Below are positions 17,807-28,168 of a stretch of 64,000 nucleotides of DNA, piece by piece. Position numbers and translations under genes: made by a program. The first letter of the stretch is position 1, and each line of letters begins with the position of its first letter. The stretch lies in the NCBI RefSeq assembly GCF_014284255.1, contig NZ_JACOFV010000011.1, positions 1 through 64,000 on the forward strand, given 5' to 3'. The stretch comes from Cognatundibacterium jejuense. GTDB taxonomy: Bacteria > Pseudomonadota > Gammaproteobacteria > Burkholderiales > Burkholderiaceae_D. Below the pieces are notes generated by a model. That model was given only the letters and a program-made list of their open reading frames with translations. It was not told the DNA's origin and ran no database searches.

Positions 17807-19144
17807 ATGACACAACACAGCAAACATTATCCGCATTACATCGATTTGCAACCTGTGATGCAAGTTCAGGGAACAGTGCGCCTGCCGGGTTCTAAAAGTA
17901 TTTCTAATCGTACATTGCTGTTGGCCGCCTTATCTGAAGGTGTGACCGAAATTAAAGACTTGTTGTCCTCTGATGACACGATGGTGATGCTCAATGCCTT
18001 GCAAAAATTGGGCGTACATTGGGAACGTGACGGCGAAACACAGAACTACATCGTGCATGGTGCCAGTGGTAATTTCCCACATCATAACGCGGATCTGTTT
18101 ATGGGCAATGCGGGTACCGCGATACGTCCATTAGTCGCAGCCCTGGCAGTGCTCGGTGGCGATTACACGGTGCATGGCGTTGCGCGCATGCATGAGCGCC
18201 CGATCGGCGATCTGGTCGAAGCTTTAAATCACGCTGGTGCGCAAATCGATTACACCGGCAATCCTGGTTATCCGCCCTTGCACATACGCCGCGGGCATAT
18301 CCACGCTCAGCGTTTGCAAGTCAAGGGTAATGTATCCAGCCAGTTTTTAACGGCCTTGCTGATGGCGGCGCCTCTCATGGCGAAAGCGCATGATGTTGTG
18401 ATTGAAGTCGTTGGTGAATTGATTTCTAAGCCGTATATAGAAATTACGCTTAATCTCATGCAAAGATTTGGCGTCGAAGTGCAACGCGATGCGTGGCAAG
18501 TATTTACCATTAAGCAAGGACAACATTACAAATCACCTGGCGTGGTGCATGTCGAAGGTGATGCATCATCGGCTTCGTATTTCCTGGCAGCGGGCGCTAT
18601 TGCCGGCGGTCCGGTGCGAGTTGAGGGGGTCGGGCGTGACAGTATTCAAGGTGACGTTCGCTTTGCCGAAGCATTGGAGCAAATGGGCGCGACCATTACC
18701 CGTGGCGATAACTGGATAGAAGTGCGATCGAATGGCATATTGCAATCGATTGATATGGATTTCAATCATATTCCTGATGCCGCAATGACGATTGCGATTG
18801 CGGCGTTATATGCCAATGGCACCACCACGTTGCGTAACATTGCGAGCTGGCGCGTCAAAGAAACTGATCGCTTATCAGCCATGGCAACGGAATTGCGCAA
18901 GCTAGGTGCGATAGTGGAAGAGGGGGCTGATTACATGAAAGTCACCCCGCCAGCGCAAATCTTGCCAGCAACGATCGATACTTACGACGATCATCGTATG
19001 GCAATGTGTTTTTCGCTCGCAAGTTTGGATGGTAAAGCCAGACGCGGTGCAGTGATGCGTATCAATGATCCGCAATGTGTTGCCAAGACCTTTCCGGATT
19101 ATTTTGAAGCATTTGCTAAAATTAACCATACAGAGCTTTTTTGA
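17807..19144 (+). CDS. aroA: 3-phosphoshikimate 1-carboxyvinyltransferase (EPSP synthase)
   Basis: Sixth step of the shikimate pathway, joining phosphoenolpyruvate to shikimate-3-phosphate. 445 residues. Motifs visible are [47 protein letters not shown] and [12 protein letters not shown]. The glycine and alanine in [10 protein letters not shown] are as in class I, usually glyphosate-sensitive, enzymes. It lies 56 bases after tyrA and 73 before cmk in the conserved aromatic-translation block. Confidence 0.96.
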   Translation: MTQHSKHYPHYIDLQPVMQVQGTVRLPGSKSISNRTLLLAALSEGVTEIKDLLSSDDTMVMLNALQKLGVHWERDGETQNYIVHGASGNFPHHNADLFMGNAGTAIRPLVAALAVLGGDYTVHGVARMHERPIGDLVEALNHAGAQIDYTGNPGYPPLHIRRGHIHAQRLQVKGNVSSQFLTALLMAAPLMAKAHDVVIEVVGELISKPYIEITLNLMQRFGVEVQRDAWQVFTIKQGQHYKSPGVVHVEGDASSASYFLAAGAIAGGPVRVEGVGRDSIQGDVRFAEALEQMGATITRGDNWIEVRSNGILQSIDMDFNHIPDAAMTIAIAALYANGTTTLRNIASWRVKETDRLSAMATELRKLGAIVEEGADYMKVTPPAQILPATIDTYDDHRMAMCFSLASLDGKARRGAVMRINDPQCVAKTFPDYFEAFAKINHTELF

Positions 19145-19217
19145 TACTCCCCCTTGTATTAAAAATACCTCTTGTACTTGTAATGACAATTGAATGAATT
19201 TTACGGATACTCCCCCT

Positions 19218-19889
19218 ATGAGCTTACTCAGCCCGGTAATTACGATTGATGGTCCAACCGCTTCCGGTAAGGGTACAGTCGCGCATCGCGTCGCGAAGCA
19301 TCTGGGTTATCACTACCTCGATTCAGGCGCCTTGTATCGCCTGACTGCGTTAATGGCCCAAAACAAAGGCGTTGCGCTGGATGATGAGCCTGCAATCGCT
19401 GCGTTGGCTCGTGCCTTACCTTGTCGTTTTGATCATGGCCACGTTTTGCTGGAAGATGTGGATGTTACAGACGAAGTGCGTGCCGAAGCGATTGGAGTCG
19501 CAGCCTCCAAAATTGCTGTGCTGCAAGAGGTGCGCAAGGCATTGGTGGATTTGCAAGTATCTTTCAGAAATACACCTGGTCTGGTAGCAGACGGGCGCGA
19601 TATGGGGACAGTTATTTTCCCGGATGCGCAGTTAAAAATTTTCTTAACAGCAAGTGCTGAGGCGCGCGCAAGTCGTCGATATAAGCAATTGATTGAAAAG
19701 GGAATTTCTGCTAATATGGAAAACTTGGTAAAAGATTTGATAGAACGTGACGCAAGGGATAGTGCCCGAACCGCAGCGCCGCTCAAGCCTTCACCAGATG
19801 CAATTATTCTCGATACGTCAGAAATTACCGCTGAACAAGCGGTGCAAAACGTGTTGGAATGGTTTGCAAAAACACAAAAATCTGCGTAA
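19218..19889 (+). CDS. cmk: cytidylate kinase
   Basis: Phosphorylates CMP and dCMP. The P-loop is [19 protein letters not shown], followed by the substrate-binding [22 protein letters not shown] and the lid with RDARDSART. Counted from ATG 19218 it has 223 residues, the family length; an in-frame ATG at 19194 would add 8 residues that homologues lack (MNFTDTPP). Neither start has a strong ribosome-binding site. cmk-rpsA is conserved across Proteobacteria. Confidence 0.94.
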   Translation: MSLLSPVITIDGPTASGKGTVAHRVAKHLGYHYLDSGALYRLTALMAQNKGVALDDEPAIAALARALPCRFDHGHVLLEDVDVTDEVRAEAIGVAASKIAVLQEVRKALVDLQVSFRNTPGLVADGRDMGTVIFPDAQLKIFLTASAEARASRRYKQLIEKGISANMENLVKDLIERDARDSARTAAPLKPSPDAIILDTSEITAEQAVQNVLEWFAKTQKSA

Positions 19890-20006
19890 TTTTTTAAAGA
19901 TCCTTGTGTTGTACGTCCCCTTTAATGAGGCAAGCTTGTTAAAGGGTTGTTTAACCTAACCCGGTAAATAGTGCCATTGTGCTATTCCGGCTAACTCGTA
20001 AATATT

Positions 20007-21728
20007 ATGTCTACTGTATTCATGTCCCAAGATTTCGCAACCGGTGCAGACAGCTTCGCAGCTTTGTTCGAAGAGTCCCTGTCACGTCAGGATATGCGTT
20101 CCGGTGAAGTGATTTCTGCTGAAGTCGTTCGTATCGACCACAACTTCGTGATCGTGAACGCAGGCTTGAAGTCTGAAGCCTTCATCCCTGTTGAAGAATT
20201 CAAAAACGACCAGGGCGACCTGGAAGTTAATATCGGCGATTTCGTTTCCGTAGCGATTGACTCGCTGGAAAACGGTTTCGGCGACACAATTTTGTCCCGT
20301 GACAAAGCTAAACGTCTGGCTTCCTGGCTCGCGCTGGAAAAAGCGCTGGAGTCTGGCGAGATCGTTACTGGTACAGTTAATGGTAAAGTTAAAGGTGGTT
20401 TGACTGTTCTGACGAACGGCATCCGCGCTTTCTTGCCAGGTTCTTTGGTTGATACACGCCCAGTTAAGGATACAACTCCTTACGAAGGCAAAACCATGGA
20501 ATTCAAAGTTATCAAGCTTGACCGCAAACGTAACAACGTTGTTCTGTCCCGCCGCGCTGTTGTTGAAGCGTCCATGGGCGAAGAGCGTCAAAAATTGATG
20601 GAAACCCTGAAAGAAGGCACAGTGGTTACTGGTGTTGTTAAAAACATCACCGACTACGGCGCGTTCGTTGATCTGGGCGGCATCGATGGCTTGTTGCACA
20701 TCACTGACTTGGCATGGCGTCGTGTACGTCACCCTTCCGAGGTGTTGACAGTTGGTCAAGAAATCACTGCAAAAGTATTGAAATTCGACCAAGAGAAAAA
20801 CCGTGTTTCCCTGGGCGTAAAACAATTGGGCGACGATCCATGGACAGGTTTGTCACGTCGTTACCCAGCGAACACACGTTTGTTCGGTAAAGTAACTAAC
20901 CTGACCGACTACGGCGCGTTCGTTGAAGTAGAACAAGGTATCGAAGGTCTGGTACACGTTTCCGAAATGGACTGGACAAACAAAAACGTTGCACCAAACA
21001 AAGTAGTTCAATTGGGCGACGAAGTTGAAGTCATGGTTCTGGAAATCGACGAAGAACGTCGTCGTATCAGCCTCGGCATGAAACAATGTAAAGCTAATCC
21101 TTGGGATGATTTCGCGATCAATCACAAGAAAGGCGACAAAGTTCGTGGCGCAATCAAATCTATCACTGACTTCGGCGTGTTCATCGGCTTGTCCGGCAAC
21201 ATCGACGGTCTGGTACATTTGTCTGACTTGTCCTGGAACGAAGCTGGCGAAGAAGCAGTTCGCAAGTTCAAGAAAGGTGACGAGCTGGAAGCCATCGTTC
21301 TGGCAATCGACGTTGAGCGTGAGCGCGTTTCCCTGGGCGTTAAGCAATTGGAAGGTGACCCATTCAACAACTACTGCGCAATGAACGACAAAGGTGCGAT
21401 CGTTGTTGGTACAGTGAAATCTGTTGAAGCTAAAGGTGCAGTAATCCAATTGGCAGACGACGTTGAAGGCTACCTGCGTGCATCAGAAATCTCCCGCGAC
21501 CGCGTGGAAGATGCTGGTACACACCTGAAAGTTGGCGACAGCGTTGAAGCTTTGGTTCTGAACATCGACCGTAAAGCACGTGGTATCCAGTTGTCTATCA
21601 AAGCAAAAGATAGCGCTGAAACACAAGAAGCAATGCAAAAAATGTCGACAACAGTTGATGCTAACGCAGCTTCTGGTACTACAAGCCTGGGCGCGTTGTT
21701 GAAAGCTAAGCTCGACAACAAAAACTAA
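20007..21728 (+). CDS. rpsA: 30S ribosomal protein S1
   Basis: RNA-binding protein that brings mRNA to the 30S subunit. 573 residues with six S1 (OB-fold) repeats, clear from the recurring patterns [40 protein letters not shown] and [20 protein letters not shown]. The N-terminus ([20 protein letters not shown]) is typical of Betaproteobacteria. Codon use is highly biased, consistent with strong expression, and produces long artificial antisense frames. No clear Shine-Dalgarno precedes ATG 20007, usual for rpsA, which relies on leader structure. Confidence 0.97.
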   Translation: MSTVFMSQDFATGADSFAALFEESLSRQDMRSGEVISAEVVRIDHNFVIVNAGLKSEAFIPVEEFKNDQGDLEVNIGDFVSVAIDSLENGFGDTILSRDKAKRLASWLALEKALESGEIVTGTVNGKVKGGLTVLTNGIRAFLPGSLVDTRPVKDTTPYEGKTMEFKVIKLDRKRNNVVLSRRAVVEASMGEERQKLMETLKEGTVVTGVVKNITDYGAFVDLGGIDGLLHITDLAWRRVRHPSEVLTVGQEITAKVLKFDQEKNRVSLGVKQLGDDPWTGLSRRYPANTRLFGKVTNLTDYGAFVEVEQGIEGLVHVSEMDWTNKNVAPNKVVQLGDEVEVMVLEIDEERRRISLGMKQCKANPWDDFAINHKKGDKVRGAIKSITDFGVFIGLSGNIDGLVHLSDLSWNEAGEEAVRKFKKGDELEAIVLAIDVERERVSLGVKQLEGDPFNNYCAMNDKGAIVVGTVKSVEAKGAVIQLADDVEGYLRASEISRDRVEDAGTHLKVGDSVEALVLNIDRKARGIQLSIKAKDSAETQEAMQKMSTTVDANAASGTTSLGALLKAKLDNKN

Positions 21729-21757
21729 GCTTAATCTAGTCATTAGGTCTTATACAT

Positions 21758-22063
21758 ATGACGAAGTCGGAGCTGATAGCTCGTCTGGCAGAGCGATATC
21801 CACAGCTGGTAGCTAAAGATGTGGATGTCGCAGTCAAAACCATCCTTGATGCAATGTCCGATGCTTTGGCAACCGGACAGCGCATTGAGATCCGTGGTTT
21901 CGGCAGTTTCGCTCTGAACAGTCGTCCACCAAGGATAGGTCGTAATCCTAAGTCTGGCGATAAAGTGATGGTTCCTGAAAAACGGGTACCGCATTTTAAA
22001 CCAGGTAAGGAATTGCGCGAACGTGTCGATGCCATGGTTGGGCAGCCGATACGTGATGATTAG
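21758..22063 (+). CDS. ihfB: integration host factor subunit beta
   Basis: DNA-bending nucleoid protein, partner of IhfA. 101 residues. The N-terminus [17 protein letters not shown], the [10 protein letters not shown] core and the DNA-intercalating arm ([30 protein letters not shown]) are diagnostic of IhfB rather than HU. It follows rpsA by 29 bases; a terminator lies about 40 bases after it. Confidence 0.96.
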   Translation: MTKSELIARLAERYPQLVAKDVDVAVKTILDAMSDALATGQRIEIRGFGSFALNSRPPRIGRNPKSGDKVMVPEKRVPHFKPGKELRERVDAMVGQPIRDD

Positions 22064-22100
22064 ACGGGTCGTCGGACTTTGCGATTGACGCAAAATAAGA

Positions 22101-22137
22101 ACGGTATATCGGTTTTTCCGGTATGCCGTTTTTTTTC
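22101..22137 (+). terminator. terminator after ihfB
   Basis: ACGGTATATCGG (22101-22112) pairs with CCGGTATGCCGT (22118-22129) through Watson-Crick and G-T pairs around a T5 loop, followed by seven or more T. It ends the rpsA-ihfB transcript before lapA. Confidence 0.85.
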
Positions 22138-22277
22138 AGTACAATGTCTACTTTATTACTCAATTAGTTCACAATATTAGTTCACAATATCGGCGGACTT
22201 ACGCAAAATTACCTCAATGTTGGTACGGCACTTGATGCGGTACTTGGTGTGCTACTCTCCATTTTTAGGATGCGTCC

Positions 22278-22592
22278 ATGAAATATGTTTCCAGACTGCT
22301 TACTCTTATACTCTTCGTTTTGTTTTTTGGTTTTGCCTTAAAGAATGATAGCGAAGTGACGCTCCGTTATTTTTTCGGATATGAGCAAAAAGCGCCGTTG
22401 GTCATCATGCTTCTGGTGTTCTTTGTTGCAGGTGCAGTGTTGGGAATTTTAGCGATGGTACCAATGGTATTTCGACATCGTCGAGACCTGCATCGTCATA
22501 AAAAGACGTTGGCCGAAATTGAAAAAGAACGGGAAGAGGCAGAGCGTGCCAGCACACAGGCGCCACAACCTGATAGCATTCGTAACACTTAA
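22278..22592 (+). CDS. lapA: lipopolysaccharide assembly protein A (LapA, DUF1049)
   Basis: Small inner-membrane protein, 104 residues, with two transmembrane segments (about 5-20 and 40-62: LLTLILFVLFFGFAL and VIMLLVFFVAGAVLGIL) and a charged coiled-coil C-terminus (AEIEKEREEAERAS). With LapB it controls LpxC turnover and so lipopolysaccharide level. AGGA lies 8-11 bases before ATG 22278. lapB follows by 92 bases. Confidence 0.88.
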   Translation: MKYVSRLLTLILFVLFFGFALKNDSEVTLRYFFGYEQKAPLVIMLLVFFVAGAVLGILAMVPMVFRHRRDLHRHKKTLAEIEKEREEAERASTQAPQPDSIRNT

Positions 22593-22684
22593 ATAGCGGC
22601 AGGGTTAGCGCATATTTTTGTGTTTCTAACCTGGTCTGAAATTGCCGGTAAATTGTTGGCTATGTTGAAAGAAAATAAGAAAAA

Positions 22685-23860
22685 ATGGATTTTGAAATTT
22701 GGTGGTTGCTAGGCATCCCCTTGTTTTTTACCCTCGGCTGGATTGCTGCCCGTGTTGATATCCGTCAGTTGTTATCGGAGTCGCGCAGCCTGCCAAAAGG
22801 TTATTTTAAAGGGTTGAATTTTTTGTTGAACGAACAACCCGACAAAGCGATTGACGCTTTTATTGAGATTGTTCGTCTTGACCCGGAATCGGTTGAATTA
22901 CATTTTGCGTTGGGTAATTTGTTCCGCCGTCGTGGTGAAACCGAACGTGCGATTCGGGTTCACCAAAATTTGCTGGCGCGTCCAGATTTACCCGTAGAAC
23001 AAAAAACTCAGGCCAGATTTGAATTGGGACAGGATTATCTGAAAGCTGGCCTCCTTGACCGTGCTGAAGAAGCATTTACGGTGTTGTTGTCGAGTAATTT
23101 CGAGGCGCAAGCCCGACGCGCGTTGCTGGAAATATATCAACGTGAAAAAGAATGGTCACGTGCGATTGAGGCGGCGCACGCTTTGCAAGAAGCGGGGGCG
23201 GGTGGTCGTCAAAAAGAAATCGCTCAGTTTTACTGCGAAATCGCGCAAGATGAATTGGTTCACACTAACGCGGATGCCGCGATGGCAATGCTCGATAAAG
23301 CGCTGGCAACAGATAGAAACAATGTGCGAGCAACTATCCTTGCCGGCGACGTCCATCAAGCTAACGGCGATATTGAAAAAGCCGTACTCACTTGGCGTCG
23401 GGTTGAGCAGCAAAGTGTGCCGCATGTGGCGTTGGTCGCACAACGCCTGATGGATGGCTATCGCAAGCTCGAACGTCCGCAAGAAGGTCTGAATTTGTTG
23501 AAGAATTATCTGGCAGAAGCGCCTTCGATTGATTTATTGGAAGTCGTATTTAAAGCGACTTTAGAGCTCGATTCTGTTGCTGGAGCGAATCAATTGGTGC
23601 GCGATGAATTACGTCGTACACCAACGCTACTTGGGCTGGATAAATTACTGGATGCACGGATGTTAGATGCTCCACCAGAAGTTCGTCCTGAGTTGGCTAT
23701 TGTGAAAAATCTGGTGCATGGGTATGCGCAAAAGCTGGCACGTTACCAATGTTCGCATTGCGGCTTTAAAGCGCGCCAGTTTTATTGGCATTGTCCTGGG
23801 TGCAGCCGGTGGGAAACCTACCCGCCACGCCGCACAGAAGAATTGAACGTGATGAATTAA
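22685..23860 (+). CDS. lapB: lipopolysaccharide assembly protein B (LapB/YciM)
   Basis: 391-residue protein anchored in the inner membrane by its N-terminus (WWLLGIPLFFTLGWIAA). The body is a set of tetratricopeptide repeats (DKAIDAFIEIVRLDPESV, LGNLFRRRGETERAIRV) facing the cytoplasm. A C-terminal rubredoxin-type metal site has CSHC and CPGC pairs (residues about 357-375). It promotes FtsH-mediated degradation of LpxC, coordinating LPS with phospholipid synthesis. The sugar genes ugd and hldE-type kinase follow. Confidence 0.93.
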   Translation: MDFEIWWLLGIPLFFTLGWIAARVDIRQLLSESRSLPKGYFKGLNFLLNEQPDKAIDAFIEIVRLDPESVELHFALGNLFRRRGETERAIRVHQNLLARPDLPVEQKTQARFELGQDYLKAGLLDRAEEAFTVLLSSNFEAQARRALLEIYQREKEWSRAIEAAHALQEAGAGGRQKEIAQFYCEIAQDELVHTNADAAMAMLDKALATDRNNVRATILAGDVHQANGDIEKAVLTWRRVEQQSVPHVALVAQRLMDGYRKLERPQEGLNLLKNYLAEAPSIDLLEVVFKATLELDSVAGANQLVRDELRRTPTLLGLDKLLDARMLDAPPEVRPELAIVKNLVHGYAQKLARYQCSHCGFKARQFYWHCPGCSRWETYPPRRTEELNVMN

Positions 23861-24000
23861 TAAGTATCAACGGTGGTTGAGCAGGTGAATTGATTTTTAT
23901 CCTTCATGCGAAGGACGTAGCGATGAGTAAAACAGCTTGTATCAATCACCGCGATAGCATCGATACAGAACATCAGCATTTTTTAGATTGTGATCACAAA

Positions 24001-25374
24001 ATGAAAATTACTATTATTGGTACTGGCTATGTCGGTTTGGTCACGGGCGCTTGCCTGGCCGAATTGGGTAATGACGTTTTCTGTTTAGACGTCGATAGCA
24101 AAAAAATTGAGATACTCAATAACGGTGGCATCCCCATTCATGAGCCGGGCCTCGAAGAAATCGTTGCACGCAATCGCGCTGCAGGACGTATTCGTTTTTC
24201 TACCGATGTCGAAGCCAGCGTTGCTCATGGTGACGTGCAATTTATTGCGGTAGGTACGCCTCCTGACGAAGATGGCTCTGCCGACCTGCAATACGTGTTG
24301 GCAGCAGCGCGTAATATCGGTAAATACATGAATGCTTTCAAGGTCGTGGTCGACAAATCTACGGTACCTGTAGGTACTGCAGACCGCGTTGCAGCTGCTC
24401 TGCAGTCAGAACTGACAGCACGCGGATCGGATGCCAATTTCTCAGTAGTATCTAATCCTGAATTCTTAAAAGAGGGTGCGGCGGTAGAGGATTTTATGCG
24501 TCCCGATCGTATCGTCATTGGTTGCGATAATTCTCCGCAAGGTGAAAAAGCACGCGGCATGATGAAAAAACTATACACGCCGTTTAACCGTAATCATGAA
24601 CGCACGTATTGGATGGATGTACGTTCTGCGGAATTCACCAAATACGCAGCAAACGCAATGTTGGCGACCCGTATTTCTTTCATGAATGAATTAGCAAATC
24701 TGGCTGATCATGTTGGCGCTGATATCGAAGCCGTACGTCATGGGATTGGATCTGATCCACGCATTGGACACAGTTTCTTGTATGCTGGTTGCGGCTATGG
24801 CGGCTCTTGCTTCCCGAAAGATGTGCAGGCACTGGAACGTACTGCGCAAGACTACGGTTTAAATCTATTGATATTGCAAGCTGTGGAAGCAGTGAATGCG
24901 CGTCAGAAACAAGTCTTGGGCAATAAAATTTTGCAGCGTTTCGAGCAAAATCTAAAAGGCAGACACTTCGCCATCTGGGGTTTGGCATTTAAACCAAATA
25001 CTGACGATATGCGTGCTGCCTCTTCTCGTGTTTTGTTGGGTGAATTACTGCGTAATGGCGCAACAGTTGCCGTCTACGATCCGGTATCGATGGAAGAAGC
25101 GAAGCGCGTGTTTGCATTAGATTTTGCCGATACGCCGGAGTTATTGTCTTCGATTCGTTTTGCGACAAGTCCTATGGACGCCCTGGATGGTGCCGATGCG
25201 CTGGCGATCGTGACTGAATGGAAAGCGTTCCGCAGCCCGGATTTCGATCAGGTGAAAGCACGTCTGAAGCAAGCAATTATTTTTGATGGCCGCAATTTAT
25301 TCGAACCAGGTGTTATGACCGAAATCGGTATTGAATACCATGGGATAGGCCGTTCCGTACTGACGCGTAAATGA
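24001..25374 (+). CDS. ugd: UDP-glucose 6-dehydrogenase
   Basis: Oxidises UDP-glucose to UDP-glucuronate for surface polysaccharide or lipid A sugars. From ATG 24001 it has 457 residues. Visible are the NAD-binding [20 protein letters not shown], the catalytic-cysteine motif [13 protein letters not shown], and [13 protein letters not shown] of the UDP-binding domain. The start is not settled: ATG 24001 fits homologues but lacks a ribosome-binding site, while in-frame ATG 23923 has AAGGA 7 bases upstream and would add 26 residues (begins [12 protein letters not shown]) not typical of the family. A palindrome TTGTGATCACAA lies just before 24001. It belongs to the lapB-ugd-hldE envelope set. Confidence 0.93.
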   Translation: MKITIIGTGYVGLVTGACLAELGNDVFCLDVDSKKIEILNNGGIPIHEPGLEEIVARNRAAGRIRFSTDVEASVAHGDVQFIAVGTPPDEDGSADLQYVLAAARNIGKYMNAFKVVVDKSTVPVGTADRVAAALQSELTARGSDANFSVVSNPEFLKEGAAVEDFMRPDRIVIGCDNSPQGEKARGMMKKLYTPFNRNHERTYWMDVRSAEFTKYAANAMLATRISFMNELANLADHVGADIEAVRHGIGSDPRIGHSFLYAGCGYGGSCFPKDVQALERTAQDYGLNLLILQAVEAVNARQKQVLGNKILQRFEQNLKGRHFAIWGLAFKPNTDDMRAASSRVLLGELLRNGATVAVYDPVSMEEAKRVFALDFADTPELLSSIRFATSPMDALDGADALAIVTEWKAFRSPDFDQVKARLKQAIIFDGRNLFEPGVMTEIGIEYHGIGRSVLTRK

Positions 25375-25382
25375 GGTGAGTA

Positions 25383-26342
25383 GTGAGTTCACAAGCGGAA
25401 TATAAAGAACGCACTAGTACAGCCGATTTTCTGAAGAAACGTATTCTCATCGCTGGCGATGTGATGCTGGATCGGTATTGGTTTGGTGAAGTCAATCGTA
25501 TTTCTCCTGAAGCGCCGGTGCCGATTGTGCGGGTGGAGCGTCGTGAAGAGCGTCTTGGTGGCGCAGCTAATGTCGCCTTAAATACGGTTGCCTTGGGTGT
25601 TGACGCTAGTCTGATGGGGGTGATTGGCGATGATGAGGCAGGTAATACTGTCAGCGACTTATTGGTAAAGTCTGGAATAGGCTCGTATCTGAGTCGCGAC
25701 AAGCAGATATCGACCATTATCAAATTGCGCGTCATTGGACGTCAGCAACAGTTGATACGCATCGATTTTGAAGAACGTCCGACTGAACACGTATTGAACG
25801 ACAAGCTCAATCGTTTTAATGCGTTGTTAGGCTCGCATGATGTCGTGATTTTTTCCGATTATGCGAAGGGCAGTCTGGTGAATGTCACGACCATGATTGA
25901 GGCCGCCCGAAATGCTGGCAAGCCCATCCTGGTTGACCCTAAGGGAAGTGACTTTGCACGTTATAGCGGTGCGACCTTGTTGACGCCAAACAAATCCGAA
26001 CTCAGGCAAGTGATTGGTGAATGGTATAGCGAAGACGAGCTGACCGCAAAGGCGCAAAAAATGCGTCAGGATTTGCGATTGCAAGGCTTGTTGCTGACCC
26101 GTTCCGAAGAAGGGATGACGCTATACACCGAGAATGACGTTGTTCATGTCCCGGCAATGGCACGCGAAGTGTATGACGTATCCGGTGCAGGCGACACCGT
26201 GATTGCCACCATGGCGGTCATGATGGCAAATGGCATGTCTATGCAGGATGCAGTTGTCATTGCCAATCGGGCTGGTGGTATTGTCGTTGGTAAGCTGGGA
26301 ACCGCGACAGTTTCCCGTGAAGAGCTATTTCCAGGTCAGTAA
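25383..26342 (+). CDS. rfaE1: D-glycero-beta-D-manno-heptose-7-phosphate kinase (HldE kinase domain, RfaE1)
   Basis: PfkB-family sugar kinase that adds the 1-phosphate to heptose-7-phosphate in LPS inner-core heptose synthesis. 319 residues, so only the kinase half of E. coli HldE; the nucleotidyltransferase must be a separate gene. Motifs: LIAGDVMLDRYWFGEVNRIS, PEAPVPIVRV, RLGGAANVALN and the anion hole YDVSGAGDTVIA. The start is GTG 25383 with GAGGTG upstream, 8 bases after ugd. hldD, often next in Burkholderiales, is not here. Confidence 0.9.
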   Translation: MSSQAEYKERTSTADFLKKRILIAGDVMLDRYWFGEVNRISPEAPVPIVRVERREERLGGAANVALNTVALGVDASLMGVIGDDEAGNTVSDLLVKSGIGSYLSRDKQISTIIKLRVIGRQQQLIRIDFEERPTEHVLNDKLNRFNALLGSHDVVIFSDYAKGSLVNVTTMIEAARNAGKPILVDPKGSDFARYSGATLLTPNKSELRQVIGEWYSEDELTAKAQKMRQDLRLQGLLLTRSEEGMTLYTENDVVHVPAMAREVYDVSGAGDTVIATMAVMMANGMSMQDAVVIANRAGGIVVGKLGTATVSREELFPGQ

Positions 26343-26477
26343 GAATCACGATAAAAATAGTGAAAAATAGTCAACCGTTGGGGTGGCTGATCGTTATTTA
26401 CTTAAGGATTAACTCAGGTAAATTTGCAGCGAAGTTCTACCGGGTTTGAATCGATAACTATTTTTAGGAGTGATTTC

Positions 26478-26843
26478 ATGTTTAAAAAATTATTGTTAGC
26501 TGCTGCCACGATGATCGTCACAATGGGGTTTGCGATTGCTGATGTGGATGTGAATAAAGCGGATCAGGCAGCCTTGGATGGCGTTAAAGGTATTGGTCCG
26601 GCAAAATCTAAAGCGATCATTGCGGAGCGCTCGAAAAACGGTAATTTTAAAGACTGGGCTGACTTTGAAACACGCGTCAGAGGGATCGGTGATAAAAACT
26701 CAGTGAAAATGTCGCAAGCTGGCTTGACTGTCAATGGTCAGCCAAAATCAGCTGCTAGCGCTACAGCCAGTAATGCGACATCTGTAAACACGACAACTTC
26801 GACGTCCGCGAAAGCCGCAACTAAAGATAGCAAAACCAAGTAA
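26478..26843 (+). CDS. ComEA-like helix-hairpin-helix DNA-binding protein
   Basis: Small secreted protein of 121 residues: signal peptide (about 1-21), then a tandem helix-hairpin-helix domain (VDVNKADQAALDGVKGIGPA, VRGIGDKNSVKMSQAGL) that binds DNA without sequence preference, and a Ser/Thr/Ala-rich tail. Homologues act in DNA uptake (ComEA), although many short forms in Betaproteobacteria are untested. ATG 26478 is fixed by AGGAG 7 bases upstream. A strong terminator follows. Competence genes are not nearby. Confidence 0.85.
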   Translation: MFKKLLLAAATMIVTMGFAIADVDVNKADQAALDGVKGIGPAKSKAIIAERSKNGNFKDWADFETRVRGIGDKNSVKMSQAGLTVNGQPKSAASATASNATSVNTTTSTSAKAATKDSKTK

Positions 26844-26861
26844 TGTTAGTTAAACCGACAA

Positions 26862-26895
26862 AAAACCTCTGACGAATGCTCAGAGGTTTTTTTTA
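26862..26895 (+). terminator. terminator after comEA-like gene
   Basis: AAAACCTCTGA (26862-26872) pairs perfectly with TCAGAGGTTTT (26880-26890) around a 7-base loop, followed by T-run to 26895. Confidence 0.92.
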
Positions 26896-27094
26896 TTTGC
26901 TTATTTGAATTATATATAAAGTAGATATCGGATCAGAATATCGGCTGAAATTCATATTTTCATGTTTTTTTGACGAAAATATACGATGTTGCAGCAAAAA
27001 GCCATAAAGTATGTGCGATATATGCATATGACAAATCTGCACGTATTTGCAGCTACGATTAGAATGAACGTTTGACTGACTAGAGACATTGAAA

Positions 27095-27997
27095 ATGGCT
27101 TATCTGACGATAGAAGACACAATAGGAAATACGCCGCTGGTACAGTTGCAGCGCATACCCGGAGCTGACAACCTGCGTCGCAATAACATTATTCTTGGCA
27201 AGCTTGAGGGCAATAATCCGGCCGGTTCAGTAAAAGATCGTCCAGCCTTGTCTATGATTAAGCGTGCAGAAGAGCGCGGTCAGATTAAACCAGGCGATAC
27301 ACTGATTGAGGCAACTAGCGGCAATACTGGTATTGCCCTCGCAATGGCAGCTGCCATGCGCGGCTACAAGATGGTTTTATTGATGCCAGAAAATCTCAGT
27401 ATTGAACGCCGCCAAAGCATGGCTGCCTATGGCGCACAGATTGTATTGACGCCAAAAACAGGTGGTATGGAATACGCGCGTGATCTGGCTGAGCAGATGC
27501 AAAAAGAAGGTAAAGGTGTGATTCTGGATCAGTTTGCAAACCCCGACAATCCTCTGGCGCACTTTGAAGGAACAGGTCCTGAAATCTGGCGCGATACGAA
27601 CGGTAGGGTCACACACTTTGTTAGCGCAATGGGTACTACTGGCACGATCATGGGTGTTTCTGCGTACTTAAAACAACAGAATCAAGATATTCAGATTATC
27701 GGTGCGCAACCAGAGGATGGTTCACAAATTCCAGGCATCCGTAAATGGCCAGAAGCGTATTTGCCGAAGATATATGACAAGGCGAGGGTTGATCAGGTTG
27801 AATCTGTGACGCAATCCGATGCTGAACACATGGCACGTCGCCTCGCCGTAGAAGAAGGTATATTCTGTGGTATTTCTGCAGCAGGAGCGTGTCAAATCGC
27901 ACTCAGAATAGCTGAAACTGTAGAAAACGCGACGATTGTGTTCATCGTTTGCGATCGTGGTGATCGCTATTTGTCGACCGGAGTGTTCCCTGCCTGA
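27095..27997 (+). CDS. cysM: cysteine synthase B
   Basis: PLP-dependent O-acetylserine sulfhydrylase of the CysM branch, able to use thiosulfate. 300 residues. The PLP lysine is K47 (NPAGSVKDRPA), with EATSGNTGIALAMAAAMRGY and the phosphate loop SAMGTTGTIMG. The N-terminal MAYLTIEDTIGNTPLVQLQR and the RKWPEAYLPKIY region distinguish it from CysK. ATG 27095 was chosen; in-frame TTG 27089 has no support. The AT-rich 200 bases upstream after the comEA terminator probably carry its own promoter. Confidence 0.94.
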   Translation: MAYLTIEDTIGNTPLVQLQRIPGADNLRRNNIILGKLEGNNPAGSVKDRPALSMIKRAEERGQIKPGDTLIEATSGNTGIALAMAAAMRGYKMVLLMPENLSIERRQSMAAYGAQIVLTPKTGGMEYARDLAEQMQKEGKGVILDQFANPDNPLAHFEGTGPEIWRDTNGRVTHFVSAMGTTGTIMGVSAYLKQQNQDIQIIGAQPEDGSQIPGIRKWPEAYLPKIYDKARVDQVESVTQSDAEHMARRLAVEEGIFCGISAAGACQIALRIAETVENATIVFIVCDRGDRYLSTGVFPA

Positions 27998-28092
27998 TCC
28001 TGTTGAGCGGTTTTTCAAACAATCAAACTACCCGAATTACAGCGGGTAGATTGATTTAATTTGTAGTGTTGTATTTTTGATCTGCAAATAAA

Positions 28093-28131
28093 AAAATACC
28101 GAAATTACTCTCTGAGTAGCTTCGGTATTTT
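28093..28131. terminator. bidirectional terminator between cysM and HTH gene
   Basis: AAATACCGAA (28094-28103) pairs with TTCGGTATTT (28121-28130), with an inner TACTC/GAGTA stem. A-run and T-run flank it, so it can end both cysM (plus) and the HTH gene (minus). A second weaker hairpin CTACCCG/CGGGTAG lies at 28028-28049. Confidence 0.85.
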
Positions 28132-28168
28132 GTCTTTAAAGTACTGCATGGCAATACTTAAAGTATTT

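Noticed and set aside
20082-20825. 247-codon open frame antisense to rpsA, and similar ones in gyrA, pheA and tyrA
   Set aside because: Shadows of highly expressed genes; no ribosome-binding site or recognisable domains.
23988-23999. CRP site at TTGTGATCACAA
   Set aside because: The halves TGTGA and TCACA overlap without the 6-base spacing CRP needs, so it is only a palindrome.
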